DNA of 64,000 nt from Arion vulgaris (Eukaryota > Mollusca > Gastropoda > Stylommatophora > Arionidae), in assembly GCA_020796225.1 (NCBI GenBank), contig CM036759.1, positions 64,884,590 to 64,948,589 on the forward strand. The letters run 5' to 3'. Positions 1 to 10,952 of this stretch are shown one piece after another. Within the stretch, counting starts at the first letter, position 1. Each line of letters starts with the position of its first letter. Made by a program: the position numbers and the translations under genes. Under the pieces are notes generated by a model. The model made no database searches, was not told the DNA's origin, and saw only the letters and a list, made by a program, of their open reading frames with translations.

Positions 1-402
1 CACTCTACCAGAGTAAAGTGTCTTGAGAATTCTGCTGTTTGCTCCCATGTGGAACCTGCGAGTTTACGCATCATTGTTAGCCTGTGTCTCGCTTTTGTCG
101 TAGCATTTTCGATCTGGGTGCACCAAGTCAGCTTTCTGTCGAGTGTGACTCCTAGGTACGTTGGGGTTTTATTTTCTGGAAGGTTCTGCCCATTGACTTT
201 AAGCGTTATCTTGTAATCCTTGTTATTCTGGGAGAACACAGTGTAAGTGGTCTTTGAAGGATTTATTTTCATGTCTGATTCAATATGTTTTGTGCTGTGT
301 AAGAAGTGAATTTCTTCAATTCTGTCGTATCCTTTGCTTGGTAAAGACTGCTTAGTCAAAACGTTGCTGTCAGGTCCGTGCTGTGCTATGATACAAAGAG
401 GC
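1..402 (-). mobile_element. LINE reverse-transcriptase fragment at left edge
   Basis: The minus strand is open across this stretch and runs off the left edge. It encodes a late palm/thumb part of a non-LTR reverse transcriptase: 'MKINPSKTTYTVFS', then 'TPTYLGVTLDRKLTW', then 'RLTMMRKLAGSTW'. The YLGVTLD box followed by a basic helix and a STW block is typical of Jockey/I-like elements. The catalytic box is not included and sequence similarity fades above about 370, so it is a truncated copy. Family membership is inferred from motifs only. Confidence 0.75.
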
Positions 403-671
403 GGCTGCATCAGGCGGCACCGTAATGGGGCGACATAAGCAGAGAAATCAAAATACAATTTGAATCATTGAATAATTAAAAATCTTTACGCAACATTTTT
501 TTTTATATTGGTCTATGTTATTCCGATATTGATGTATGCAATTTATGATGTATACATGGGGCGGCATTTCGAAGACTTGGATCATACTGAGAAAATATAC
601 CGCACGATCCTGGCTGTTGTGTAGTGTTATTGTTTTTGTATTTTGTAAAACTACAGTTCTTTGTTTTAACG
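403..671. other. No gene seen
   Basis: AT-rich spacer between the RT fragment and the first array. No coding motif, SINE or array was recognised. Confidence 0.5.
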
Positions 672-1386
672 TGTTCCGCCATTGCTACATAGTTTTACTG
701 CAGTCTTCCTTATATGTTCCGCCGGGCTACCATTGCTACATAGTTTTACTGCAGTCTTCTCTTATATGTTCCGCCGGGCTACCATTGCTACATCGTTTTA
801 CTGCAGTCTTCCCTTATATGTTCCGCCGGGCTACCATTGCTACATAGTTTTACTGCAGTCTTCCCTTATATGTTCCGCCGGGCTACCATTGCTACATAGT
901 TTTACTGCAGTCTTCTCTTATATGTTCCGCCGGGCTACCATTGCTACATAGTTTTACTGCAGTCTTCCCTTATATGTTCCGCCGGGCTACCATTGCTACA
1001 TAGTTTTACTGCAGTCTTCCTTATATGTTCCGTGGCTACCATTGCTACATAGTTTTACTGCAGTCTTCTCTTATATGTTCCGCCGGGCTACCATTGCTAC
1101 ATAGTTTTACTGCAGTCTTCTCTTATATGTTCCACGGGCTACCATTGCTACATAGTTTTCTGCAGTCTTTCTTATATGTTCCGCCGGGCTACCATTGCTA
1201 CATAGTTTTACTGCAGTCTTCCCTTATATGTTCCGCCGGGCTACCATTGCTACATAGTTTTACTGCAGTCTTCTCTTATATATTCTGCCGGGCTACCATT
1301 GCTACATAGTTTTACTGCAGTCTTCTCGTATATGTTCCGCCGGGCTACCATTGTTACACAGTTTTACTGTAACCTTCTCTTATATA
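672..1386. repeat. 53-bp tandem array
   Basis: About 13 copies of a unit containing 'gctaccattgctacatag' and 'ttactgcagtcttc', ending in 'atatgttccgccggg'. Copies differ by few bases; some lose a few bases around 1030 and 1150. Reading frames through it are shadows of the repeat. No source element was recognised in the flanks. Confidence 0.95.
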
Positions 1387-1734
1387 GATAATATTACATT
1401 CTAGAGAAATATAATAACAATAATACAAATAAGGACAGAGAGAAAAATTCAGAGAATGTAACAAAATTCGTGAAAGACTGACAAAAATAATACAAATAGT
1501 AATCGTATGTGTATGCACAACGGCGCGCCAAAGCTGGCGATGTTATCAGTACGGCACGAACAGTGTTAACAGCCTCGGTGGAAATCAAATCTTCGTTCTG
1601 GATAAAGCACTTTTGCCAAAGATAAACTCATTACCTGTACTGATGAGGTGTGTCAAGTTCCAAGAGGTTGCTGAAGAGACTAATCAACGCTATCGTTGGA
1701 CGTACTGTTCCAAAATAAATGGAAGTTGCAGACT
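1387..1734. other. No gene seen
   Basis: Spacer. A 64-codon minus-strand frame (1394-1588) has no recognisable domain and is not called. Confidence 0.5.
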
Positions 1735-2012
1735 GGACAACGGTTGGGGGTAGAGATGGGAGTAAAGATGACTGGACTATCGTTGGGGTAAGATGGAGTA
1801 AAGATGGCTGGACTATCGTTGGGGGTAGAGATTGGAGTAAAGATGACTGGACTATCGTTGGGGAGGTAGAGATGGAGTAAGAGATAGACTGGACTATCGT
1901 TAGGTAAGATGGGGGTATAAGATGGCTGGACTATGTTGGGGGGGTAGAGATGGGGTAGATCGGACTATCGTTGGGGGGAGATGGAGTAAAGATGCTGGAC
2001 TATCGTTGGGGT
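1735..2012. repeat. Degenerate array, unit about 36-40 bp
   Basis: Around seven irregular copies of 'actggactatcgttgggg' followed by a 'gtagagatggagtaaag' block. Unit length wanders through small deletions, so it is either old or a poorly polished stretch. Confidence 0.8.
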
Positions 2013-2215
2013 ATACCTGTCTCAGTCTAATCCACTTTTCTAACATCTCACTATAATACCTGTCTAGTCTAATCCGCTTTCTAGAGACCTCGGTATAGTA
2101 TGCTCGACAATCGCTTGGTACGCCTCATGATCTGTCTCGGCTAATCTAATGGCATTCTAACAGCCTCACTATATACCTGTCTCGTCTATCCCTTTTCGTA
2201 ACGCCTCATATTTCA
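2013..2215. repeat. 44-bp tandem array, first (degraded) block
   Basis: Four to five damaged copies of the unit that forms the clean array at 3010-3669 ('acctgtctcggtctaatccg' plus 'cttttctaacagcgtcac'). It is the left end of a 1.46-kb direct duplication. Confidence 0.85.
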
Positions 2216-2572
2216 ATTCTGTTATTCACTCGGTATATGTAAGTGCGATCTTCATTTTAAAAGAACTCTTCAAAGAATGTTGGGTCCTCAGGACAAGCAT
2301 CTCCCATAGAGTTGCTTGGAGACACGTAAATTTGCTTCAGCTCAGATGATGCAAGTTCAACTCACTCACTTGACCACCAATGTTTGGAAAGTCTACAGAA
2401 AAACCAAACATGGACAGACATATAAACATAATATAGATCATTGTCCTCATTTTGTTGTATCTATTGTTTACCTTTATTTCTAGTGTTTACTGTGAATTTA
2501 ATTTATTTTAAACGAAACACAACTTTTCAAGTGAATTGTTGTACTTGAACTGAACGATCTGCTTGTGTGTTG
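2216..2572. repeat. Direct duplication, copy 1 (unique part)
   Basis: Matches 3670-4033 nearly base for base apart from single-base losses; for example 'gcatctcccatagagttgc' occurs at 2297 and again at 3763, an offset of 1,466. No coding content was recognised. Confidence 0.85.
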
Positions 2573-2735
2573 TCGGGGCTCGCATGGGGAGCTAAACACT
2601 GCGACTTATAAAGCATGTCGTAAGAGGCGACTGAGGGTAGGGCTAGGAAGCTCTAGTTAATAAAAGTGTCGCATAAATCGCATATGTAGTCCTACTTGTA
2701 GACAACGCGCAATCGCTTTTAGGCTCAGATCACAC
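2573..2735 (+). mobile_element. SINE-1a, 3'-truncated, left arm of an inverted pair
   Basis: Begins 'gtgtgttgtcgggg', carries the family core 'catgtcgtaagaggcgact' and the 'aatcgcttttaggctcagatc' block minus its tail. It stops where the minus-strand copy begins, so the two form an inverted repeat. Several bases are missing compared with the duplicate at 4034. Confidence 0.8.
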
Positions 2736-2998
2736 ACTTCCTCTTCTTGGAACGCTCCATATCAACCACTTGTTAACCATTCAGTGTGATTTGTATGGGA
2801 TCTGAGCCTAAGAGTGATTGTACGTTGTGCCAGGTATGCGTCTGAAGTAGCCCAGACATTCGATTTCTGCGATGCTTTGTTTACTAGGTAGCTTCCCAGG
2901 TCCTACATCAGACGCCTCTGACGGTATGCCTTGTAGGTCGCAGTGGTACTATTCTTTGCCTCCCCTTACGGGCCCCGGTACTACACGAGCTCTTTCTT
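2736..2998 (-). mobile_element. SINE-1a, right arm of inverted pair
   Basis: Near full-length minus copy. It starts on the plus strand with 'cttcctcttcttggaacgc' (reverse of the GAA tail) and ends with the reverse of the 5' end ('gggccccggtactacacgag'). The 44-bp array begins about 12 bp beyond this 5' end. Confidence 0.8.
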
Positions 2999-3009
2999 AT
3001 GAAAACTGT

Positions 3010-3669
3010 ATATACCTGTCTCGGTCTAATCCGCTTTTCTAACAGCGTCACTATAATACCTGTCTCAGTCTAATCCGCTTTTCTAACAGCGTCACTATAA
3101 TACCTGTCTCAGTCTAATCCGCTTTTCTAACATCGTCACTATAATACCTGTCTCGGTCTAATCCGCTTTTCTAACAGCGTCACTATAATACCTGTCTCGG
3201 TCTAATCCGCTTTTCTAACAGCGTCACTATAATACCTGTCTCAGTCTAATCCGCTTTTCTAACATCGTCACTATAATACCTGTCTCGGTCTAATCCGCTT
3301 TTCTACCAGCCTCACTATAATACCTGTCTCGGTCTAATCCGCTTTTCTAACAGCGTCACTATAATACCTGTCTCAGTCTAATCCGCTTTTCTAACATCGT
3401 CACTATAATACCTGTCTCGGTCTAATCCGCTTTTCTAACAGCGTCACTATAATACCTGTCTCGGTCTAATCCGCTTTTCTAACAGCGTCACTATAATACC
3501 TGTCTCAGTCTAATCCGCTTTTCTAACATCGTCACTATAATACCTGTCTCGGTCTAATCCGCTTTTCTACCAGCCTCACTATAATACCTGTCTCGGTCTA
3601 ATCCGCTTTTCTACCAGCCTCACTATAATACCTGTCTCGGTCTAATCCGCTTTTCTAACAGCGTCACTA
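3010..3669. repeat. 44-bp tandem array, main block
   Basis: About 15 well-kept copies; variants 'cagcgtcac', 'catcgtcac' and 'cagcctcac' recur in a patterned order, which suggests expansion of multi-unit blocks. It lies between two SINE-1a inverted pairs. Confidence 0.95.
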
Positions 3670-4033
3670 TTTCGATTCTGTTATTACTCAAGAATATATC
3701 GCCAAGTGCAGACTCTTCATCTTAAAGAACTCTTCAAAGAATATTGAGTCCCCTCAGGACAAGCATCTCCCATAGAGTTGCTTGGAGACACGTACATTTG
3801 CTTCAGCTCAGATGATGCAAGTTCAACTCACTCACTTGACCACCAATGTTTGGAAAAGTCTAGACAGAAAAACCAAACATGGACAGACATATAAACATAA
3901 TATAGATCATTGTCCTCATTTTGTTGTATCTTTTGTTTACCTTTTATTTCTGAGTGTTTACTGTGAATTTAATTTATTTTAAAACGAAAACACAATTTTT
4001 CAAGTGAATTGTTGTACTTGAACTGAACGATCT
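3670..4033. repeat. Direct duplication, copy 2 (unique part)
   Basis: Second copy of 2216-2572. A 66-codon plus frame here (3782-3982) is broken in the first copy and has no domain, so no gene is called. Confidence 0.85.
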
Positions 4034-4200
4034 GCTTGTGTGTTGTCGGGTCTCGCAAGGGGAGCTAAACACTGCGACTTATAAAGCATGTCGTAAGAGG
4101 CGACTGAGGTAGGGGCCTAGGGAAGCTCCCTAGTTAATAAAGAGTGTCGCATAAATCGCATGTGTAGTCCTACTTGTAGACAACGCGCAATCGCTTTTAG
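4034..4200 (+). mobile_element. SINE-1a, left arm of second inverted pair
   Basis: Same structure as 2573-2735 but better preserved, with the core 'catgtcgtaagaggcgact' and the 'taggggcctagggaagctc' block. Truncated at the inversion point. Confidence 0.85.
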
Positions 4201-4452
4201 GCTCAGATCACACACTTCCTCTTCTTGGAACGCTGCATATCAACCACTTGTTAACCATTCAGTGTGATTTGTATGGGATCTGAGCCTAAGAGTGAATGTA
4301 CGTTGTGTCAGTTTTGCCCCTATAAGTAGGCCAGCACATCCGATTTCTGCAATGCTTTTTATTTACTAGGGTAGCTTCCTAGGCCCGTATCTCAGTCGCC
4401 TCTTACGACATGCCTTGTAGGTCGCAGTGTTACTATTCTTTGCTCCCTTGTG
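4201..4452 (-). mobile_element. SINE-1a, right arm of second inverted pair
   Basis: Minus copy with reverse core 'cgcctcttacgacatgcc' and reverse 5' end 'ttctttgctcccttgtgag'. It directly abuts the SINE-4 copy that follows. Confidence 0.85.
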
Positions 4453-4641
4453 AGCCCATCACCACTTAGAAAGGCTCAGTCTCCAGGTCTGCTTTATGGT
4501 TCCATCTCCATCTGCCCAGAGCTCGAACTACGTAGCTCCAGCAACAATCTTAAATATCTCATTAAAACATTATACATGCGACTCGAACACACAACCTTCA
4601 GAACGACAGATAAACGTTTTAACCACTTCACCACTGAAACC
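4452..4641 (-). mobile_element. SINE-4 (tRNA-derived), minus
   Basis: Read on the minus strand the head is 'gtttcagtggtgaagtgg' (A-box-like) followed by 'ggttgtgtgttcgagtcgc' (B-box-like) and then the family body with 'gttgctggagctacgtag'. The 5' end of the head merges into the 41-bp array. Confidence 0.8.
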
Positions 4642-5577
4642 CACATTTGAACTTATTCCCATCTAGAAGTCATCACTGAAACCCACATTTGAACTTATTC
4701 CCATCTAGAAGTCATCACTGAAACCCACATTTGAACTTATTCCCATCTAGAAGTCATCACTGAAACCCACATTTGAACTTATTCCCATCTAGAAGTCATC
4801 ACTGAAACCCACATTTGAACTTATTCCAATCTAGAAGTGAACATGAAACCCACATTTGAACTTATTCCCATCTAGAAGTGAACATGAAACCCACATTTGA
4901 ACTTATTCCCATCTAGAAGTCAACATGAAACCCACATTTGAACTTATTCCCATCTAGAAGTCAACATGAAACCCACATTTGAACTTATTCCCATCTAGAA
5001 GTGAACATAAAACCCACATTTGAACTTATTCCAATCTAGAAGTGAACATAAAACCCACATTTGAACTTATTCCCATCTAGAAGTGAACATAAAACCCACA
5101 TTTGAACTTATTCCCATCTAGAAGTGAACATAAAACCCACATTTGAACTTATTCCAATCTAGAAGTGAACATAAAACCCACATTTGAACTTATTCCAATC
5201 TAGAAGTGAACATAAAACCCACATTTGAACTTATTCCAATCTAGAAGTGAACATAAAACCCACATTTGAACTTATTCCCATCTAGAAGTGAACATAAAAC
5301 CCACATTTGAACTTATTCCCATCTAGAAGTCAACATAAACCCACATTTGAACTTATTCCAATCTAGAAGTGAACATAAAACCCACATTTGAACTTATTCC
5401 CATCTAGAAGTCAACATAAACCCACATTTGAACTTATTCCCGTCTAGAAGTGAACATAAAACCCACATTTGAACTTATTCCCGTCTAGAAGTGAACATAA
5501 AACCCACATTTGAACTTATTCCCGTCTAGAAGTGAACATAAAACCCACATTTGAACTTATTCCCATCTAGAAGTGAA
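4637..5577. repeat. 41/42-bp tandem array growing from a SINE-4 head
   Basis: About 23 copies of 'cccacatttgaacttattcc' plus 'catctagaagtgaacat'. On the minus strand every unit of the first block begins 'gtttcagtgatga', matching the start of the adjoining SINE-4 head 'gtttcagtggtga'. The array therefore seems to have been built on the SINE 5' terminus. Unit variants (tcatcactg, gaacatg, gaacata) are spatially ordered. Confidence 0.95.
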
Positions 5578-5746
5578 CACGAAATCAGGAACTTTAGTGT
5601 GTAATGTTATTTTTATGTTTAATGAATTCTGTCCTGCAGCCTTTTTCCAGCCTATTCTTAATCGATTTTTAGCAGCCGTTCTTTTTCATGCTCAACCTGA
5701 ACACTGCTTTGTCGTCCGTCTCCTTCTTCTTCTTCCAACGTTTTCA

Positions 5747-5984
5747 GACATCGATTTGTAAACTTCTAAAGTAGTTAGTGGTCAACCGGAGTCCATGTAC
5801 ATCTCTATATAGTTTGTCTTGGACTGACATCGATTTGTATACTTCTAAAGTAGTTAGTGGTCAACCGGAGTCCATGTACATCTCTATATAGTTTGTCTTG
5901 GACTGACATCGATTTGTATACTTCTAAAGTAGTTAGTGGTCAACCGGAGTCCATGTACATCTCTATATAGTTTGTCTTGGACTG
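5747..5984. repeat. 79-bp tandem repeat, three copies
   Basis: Starts of 'gacatcgatttgta' at 5747, 5826 and 5905 give a period of exactly 79 bp. A fourth, heavily eroded copy ('agtagttagtggtcagagtc') lies at about 6525-6660. The small frames here are repeat shadows. Confidence 0.9.
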
Positions 5985-6087
5985 ACATGGGGATTTCCAT
6001 GTGTTCTCTCTGTTTACTGTATGTTGACATTCTTGCAGTATGTGTGTTTCTGTCACCTTGCTGGTTAAACATGTGCATATGTCAGAA

Positions 6088-6205
6088 GGACCTATTCGAA
6101 TCACGCTTCGGACAATTTGGTTGCAAATTGTTTCGCGTGGATTTTTATAAAAGGACGATGCCCCCACCCGTTCAGAAAGCAATGGCAAACTACTGAACGT
6201 AATAT
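6088..6205 (+). mobile_element. SINE-3, 3' part
   Basis: Lacks the tRNA-like head; keeps 'ttggttgcaaattgtttcg' and 'gttcagaaagcaatggcaa' followed by 'ctactgaacgta', the conserved 3' half of SINE-3. Confidence 0.65.
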
Positions 6206-7355
6206 CAATCACAGCTTAAATCTGTTATAACAAAATAAATAATTTTAAACAGATGGTACATATTTCTTGAAACGACACGGTTTTGGCGCGCTTCCGTTAC
6301 GCGCGTTTTGTGATTTTCAACCTTCGATTTGGACCATTGCATTTAAATAACCCAATTTAACTTACCGTCTAAAGTGAAATAAACCATGAATGTATTTTAG
6401 AATGAAATTATCAGAACTTTGTTAATGATTAATCTTTCATGCTAATAACATGTCATACTTTTCAACTTTTAACGATTAAACGTCTAGTAACGAATACTGT
6501 TAAGTCATGTCTCTCTTTTTACAAGTTTGCAGACATCGAGTAACTTTAAAGTAGTTAGTGGTCAGAGTCATGTACATTCTAATAGTTTGTCTTGACTACA
6601 TATTTATACTTTAAGTAGTTTTCCAAAGTCCGATCCATGTTTTACATCTCATATAAAAGTTTTCTGCGCAAGTAACAGGATTTTGACATTCTGTGTATGG
6701 ACAAGATGTGATTCACTCTAGTTGTCTGGTCAGCGTGTTAATTTCTTGATCATCTCAAATTCATGTAAATTTACTGGCTACGATGATATAATTCAGAATA
6801 CCTATGTGTTATCAACCTTGAGCATTAATTTACAGATTCAAATATAGTACTGATTTAGAAATGACAGTGGAGTTCAAATTCGTCTTACATGCGTAAAGAG
6901 TCGATAACTGCATAACGGTTCATGACGTACCTTCAAAATGAGCCAGTCAGGAAAGCATAATCAGTAGTCGATCTGGATAGAAAATTCATTGAACGAATCT
7001 GATGACTGAACTTAGATCTCGAAACGCACGGCTCCAGATCAGACTATAAACGAGGCGCTAGGGAAAACTTAAAAGAGGCTCGTCAGATAAACATAAACAG
7101 AGGCGTGGATAGACTATAACGACCGTACTTACAGGGTGTAGATAGACTATACGATTACTTGATAAGAGTTCCTGTAAGAAAACCGATCGATGACACGGAA
7201 TACGAGTTCTATTGGACGAGATGTTGGCTCACCTCTCCACTACAAACGAACTCATTCAGAAACTCAAGACTGCATTTGAGAATAGTAATCTATCACTAGG
7301 GACAATTTCCACCCACAATTTCCTGATCCACTGGGGAAAAAAATGAAATCTCTAG
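6206..7355. other. No gene seen
   Basis: AT-rich, no intact element recognised. It includes the eroded 79-bp copy (6525-6660) and a stretch at 7020-7160 with repeated 'agactata' words that looks like a decayed array or low-quality sequence. Confidence 0.5.
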
Positions 7356-7892
7356 CTCAGCGGTTCTCATATTTTGCATTACTGCGGACTCCCCTTTTAA
7401 ATACATTTTGTTGTCTCGAAGCCCCAACAGTTTATATATATGAAAAATCTTCTAGTGATGGAGTTACTATTACACAACACCAACAGTCAAGCTGACTCCA
7501 ATTTCTCAGAACTGCAGAAAACTTGAAATGATTTTTAATTTTGTCCTGTCAGATATTTAGACTCCGGTCGGGTCCTTTGATTTCGCAGCGGAACTCGTTT
7601 ACCACTGTTTTTATACATGTTTTTAAAATTTATTTTCTGTTTGAAATGTCAAAGATCATACATTTCTTCAAACGCTTGATGACTTCATGCGAGTTCCTCG
7701 CGAACCCTAGTTTGGGAAACGCTGAATATATCGATTATACTATTCGCCATTTTGCTGCAACTATTCGTTCTATTGTCATTTAATTAAGACTGTGTAGTTA
7801 CATTTGTTATGTATTTATATCTACATATTTCGAATTTCATCACTTCGATGTATCCTTTGCTTTGTGTGTCCATGGCCTAGTTTGAGAAACGC
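7356..7892. mobile_element. hAT-like non-autonomous element
   Basis: The left end 'cagcggttctcatattttgc' and the right end 'cctagtttgagaaacgctg' form imperfect terminal inverted repeats. Flanking octamers 'ctctagct' and 'atttagct' are similar, as expected of an old 8-bp hAT target duplication. A second right-end-like motif at 7705-7725 ('gtttgggaaacgctg') suggests an internal duplication. No transposase reading frame was found. Confidence 0.55.
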
Positions 7893-8165
7893 TGATTTAG
7901 CTGGTGCTAATCTGGTTCCACCAAGTCAGAACTTCCTTAATCTAATAGCTGGTACTCCAAGACTACATCTCAAAATAGAAATCAATGAGGAGGAATAATT
8001 GAGGCCCTATGCTCCAGCGGACACTGAATGAATTATATCCAGCTAGGCTTAACCTAGTTTGAGCCTTTTGTCAAGCAATGAATGTAATTAGTGTAATTAA
8101 TTTGTGGATTGTTTTTTTTACTTCACAAAGAAATTATTACTATTGCGAGATAGGGAATTGTTTTT

Positions 8166-8764
8166 AGTATTATATGTATGGCTGTATCATCATCGTCATT
8201 ATCATCATCGTCGTCATTATCATCGTCATTATCATCATCATCATTACCATCAGCATCATCATCATACTCAACATCATCACCACTAACATCATCATCATCA
8301 ACATCAGCATCGTCACTAACATCATCATCACTAACATCATCATCATCATCTTCATAATAACTAACATCATCATCATCAACATCATCATCATCATCTTCAT
8401 AATAACTAACATATCATCATCAGTAACATCATCATCATCATCACTAACATCATCACCACTAACATCATCATCACTAACATCATCATCAGCAGCATCATCA
8501 CTAACATCATCATCACTAACATTACCATCATTATCACTAACACCATCATCATCATCATCATCATCATCATCCCCATTGCTATCATCATCATCATCATCAT
8601 CGTCACTAACATCATCATCAGTAGCATCATCACTAACATCATCATCACTAATATCATCATCACTAACATCATCACCACTAACATCATCATCATTATCACT
8701 AACACCAATATCATCATCCCCATTGCTATCATCATCAGCATCATCATCACCAATAGACAGATGA
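8166..8764. repeat. Compound (atc)n microsatellite
   Basis: Nearly 600 bp of atc/cat trinucleotides broken by 'actaac' and 'agc' words that recur as higher-order units such as 'catcatcactaacatcatc'. All long frames on both strands here are artefacts of this composition. Confidence 0.95.
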
Positions 8765-8821
8765 TTTCCAGGGTTGTGAATCTCAGTCGGTGACCAGACC
8801 GAGAGAGAGAGAGATGGGTGT

Positions 8822-9069
8822 CGATATTGGTGAAATCGAAGAAAACAATCCTGGCATATACTTTACAGGACGTAGCCGTCAACCACAGTAAACGGGTCGT
8901 CGATTTTCTAGGCACCACTTATACGTTCAGCAGTTTGCCAGTGCTTTCTGAACGGTGAGGTCTATTTTTACAATTCGTAAAAAATTCCACGAAACGCATT
9001 TGCTTCTAAACTTGCCCGCCGCGGTGTTTGAACCAAGTACTCGGGTTATGATCAAGCTACAGACGCCCA
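8822..9069 (-). mobile_element. SINE-3, minus, near full length
   Basis: Reverse strand reads 'gcgtctgtagcttgatcat', a B-box-like 'cttggttcaaacaccg', 'gttcagaaagcactggcaa' and 'gtggttgacggctacgtcc'. It sits 60 bp from the microsatellite at its 3' end. Confidence 0.8.
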
Positions 9070-9105
9070 CTACTACTAGTATGATTAATATACTAGATTA
9101 TTATG

Positions 9106-9545
9106 TGAGTCTCTGCTAGGCCTAGAGGTTAGAGGTTCGTTGCTTTAGTGCCAAAGGTTACCATGGTTTGCATCCCCTGGAGACATCTAGGTATTTTTCC
9201 AGAGATCCTTGATATCAGTATAGGTGAGATCAAGTTCCTAGTCCTTTCGGAGACGGACTATAAAATGTAGGTCCCGTATCCAATTTGAGAAACGTAAAGA
9301 AGCATTTGCAGTTCAAAATCGAGAGAAAGTCGGCAACGACATGGCAAAATTCATTAGAAAAAGATAAAAAATAAAATTCCGACAAAATATCTTCCCATCT
9401 TCAAAATTACATTGTGGGTCTATGCTGTGTGCTACGGGCTCGTGACTGCAGCTGAGATCTACTAGGGTAAGAGAGACGGAGGACACATGGCTAGTCACCG
9501 AAGTTGATGATGGTCATCATCAATCAATCAATCATCAATCATTAC
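9106..9545 (+). mobile_element. SINE-2, full length
   Basis: tRNA-like head 'gcctagaggttagaggttcg', body words 'ccagagatccttgatatcag' and 'cggagacggactataaaa', 3' block 'gagatctactagggtaag' and a tail of atca units. One of the more complete SINE-2 copies. Confidence 0.85.
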
Positions 9546-9631
9546 TAGGTTAGATTTATTTGTTTCTATTAAACTTGAACAACTAACTGAGAATCGGCAC
9601 ATAGAGAAATTTCGGACTGAATTCTATAAGG

Positions 9632-9712
9632 GTATTGAAAGAGTTACTTAGGATAGAGCGGTATAGAGAAACTGCTTGCAGGTCATATGTAACGTATAAT
9701 GGTACAAATAAA
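9632..9712 (+). mobile_element. L-F LINE tail fragment, plus arm of an inverted pair
   Basis: 'gatagagcggtatagagaaa' to 'catatgtaacgtataatgg' mirrors the start of the minus copy beyond a short aataa-rich loop, so the two could form a hairpin with about 75-bp arms. Confidence 0.65.
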
Positions 9713-9718
9713 TAAATA

Positions 9719-9945
9719 AATTCTTCTCGTAACGTTATACGTTACATAGGGCCTGCAAGCAATTTCTCCATACCGCTCTATCCTGGACAACAAGCTCAAT
9801 CGAACTGAGAAGGATATTTCTTCTCTCTCTCTCTCTCTCTCTCAGCAAAGTTCGGTTCATTGTCTCCCTAGGTTGTCCTCTCTTTTTGAACTCTTTGATC
9901 CCCCTTCAGTGCCTGCTTTGATATTCTTTGATCTTTTCTTCTCAA
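9719..9945 (-). mobile_element. L-F LINE 3' end
   Basis: Minus-strand translation gives pieces such as 'KKRGQPRETMNRTLLRE', the basic GRP/W-R-type C-terminus of a LINE reverse transcriptase, followed by the family tail 'taacgttatacgttacatag'. A ct-repeat interrupts the middle. It matches 13,470-13,645. Confidence 0.6.
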
Positions 9946-10005
9946 TGTGTGTCCAACATATCTCTATCTTCTCCTTTTTATAACAATTGTTACTAGTAGT
10001 TGACC

Positions 10006-10261
10006 CGCCCGAGTGGTTACCGGGGCCCAAATTTGGGTGTAAAGAACAGAACCACTGTTACCTGCCACGCATGTCGTAAGAGGCGACTAAGGAGGTTTGG
10101 CTGAAATGGGATGCACGTGTCCTAAACATGTAGAAGTCTATGCGTTTAGGGCCTACCAAACCAATGTGCAACGTATACACGTTCTTGGCAAAGATCAAAC
10201 ATTGCACAAAGAGTGATTAAAATTGGTGGTAAAGAACGGACGGAAAGAAGAAGAGGAGGAG
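10006..10261 (+). mobile_element. SINE-1b, full length with 11-bp target duplication
   Basis: Flanked by perfect 'agtagttgacc' at 9995-10005 and 10262-10272. It starts 'cgcccgagtggttaccgg', carries the core 'catgtcgtaagaggcgact', and ends in a GAA-rich tail. The intact duplication fixes both ends of the family and shows retrotransposition. Confidence 0.92.
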
Positions 10262-10272
10262 AGTAGTTGACC

Positions 10273-10940
10273 AGTCATTTCTCTGATTTCATCACTTCTC
10301 CTGAATTCGTCCCATTACGTGTTCATTATTTTATCAGATATCAGAAATGCATTCAACTTACTTTCTATATGTTTAGTCATTTTCCAATAATTCTCGCTGG
10401 TATATATATTAGAATTGATATCATTACATGGAATTGATGGACAAGTACATGGAAAACGAATATAGCATACAAGGGTACAGAGAGGAAATATCATTTATAC
10501 AACAATAAATTGCTTGTAAATGTAGAATGAAATTGCTGATTAGAAAATCAGTTATCTAATCTACCTTCGCTCAGCTCGTGACTCATTTAAGGACCTCGGC
10601 GAAGTCTTGTGTTACCCACAGCCAGCACTAAAAATTAATAGAGTTGACTGTTGGTTACCGTACTGGACCTGGCAGTTACGACCAACTGTAATTTTGTCAA
10701 TTAGTCTCGATTAGGTTCGAAGATTAAGTTCGAAAATTAGGTTCGAAGATTTCCACAACCCGTTACGTCCTACATAAGCTCTGGGCTCTGTTCCATTTTC
10801 TTTTTCTCGTCTGACTAGTTTTAGAGCTTTAAAATGATTTTCTTCTTCTTCTTCTTCTTCTTCAAATTATCAGCTTTTCTTCACAGTATCAACATTTTCA
10901 TCAATTCCATCTTCATCAAAATATCAACATTTTATCAATT
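10273..10940. other. No gene seen
   Basis: AT-rich spacer with a (ttc)n run at about 10,842-10,863. No element or exon was recognised. Confidence 0.5.
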
Positions 10941-10952
10941 TATTGATTGATT

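Noticed and set aside
4637..5577. Possible CRISPR array because of regular about 41-bp periodicity
   Set aside because: The whole unit is repeated with no unique spacers, and the DNA is eukaryotic; a plain minisatellite.
8174..8918. Ile/Ser- and Met-rich frames of 170-196 codons
   Set aside because: Trinucleotide microsatellite read in different frames.
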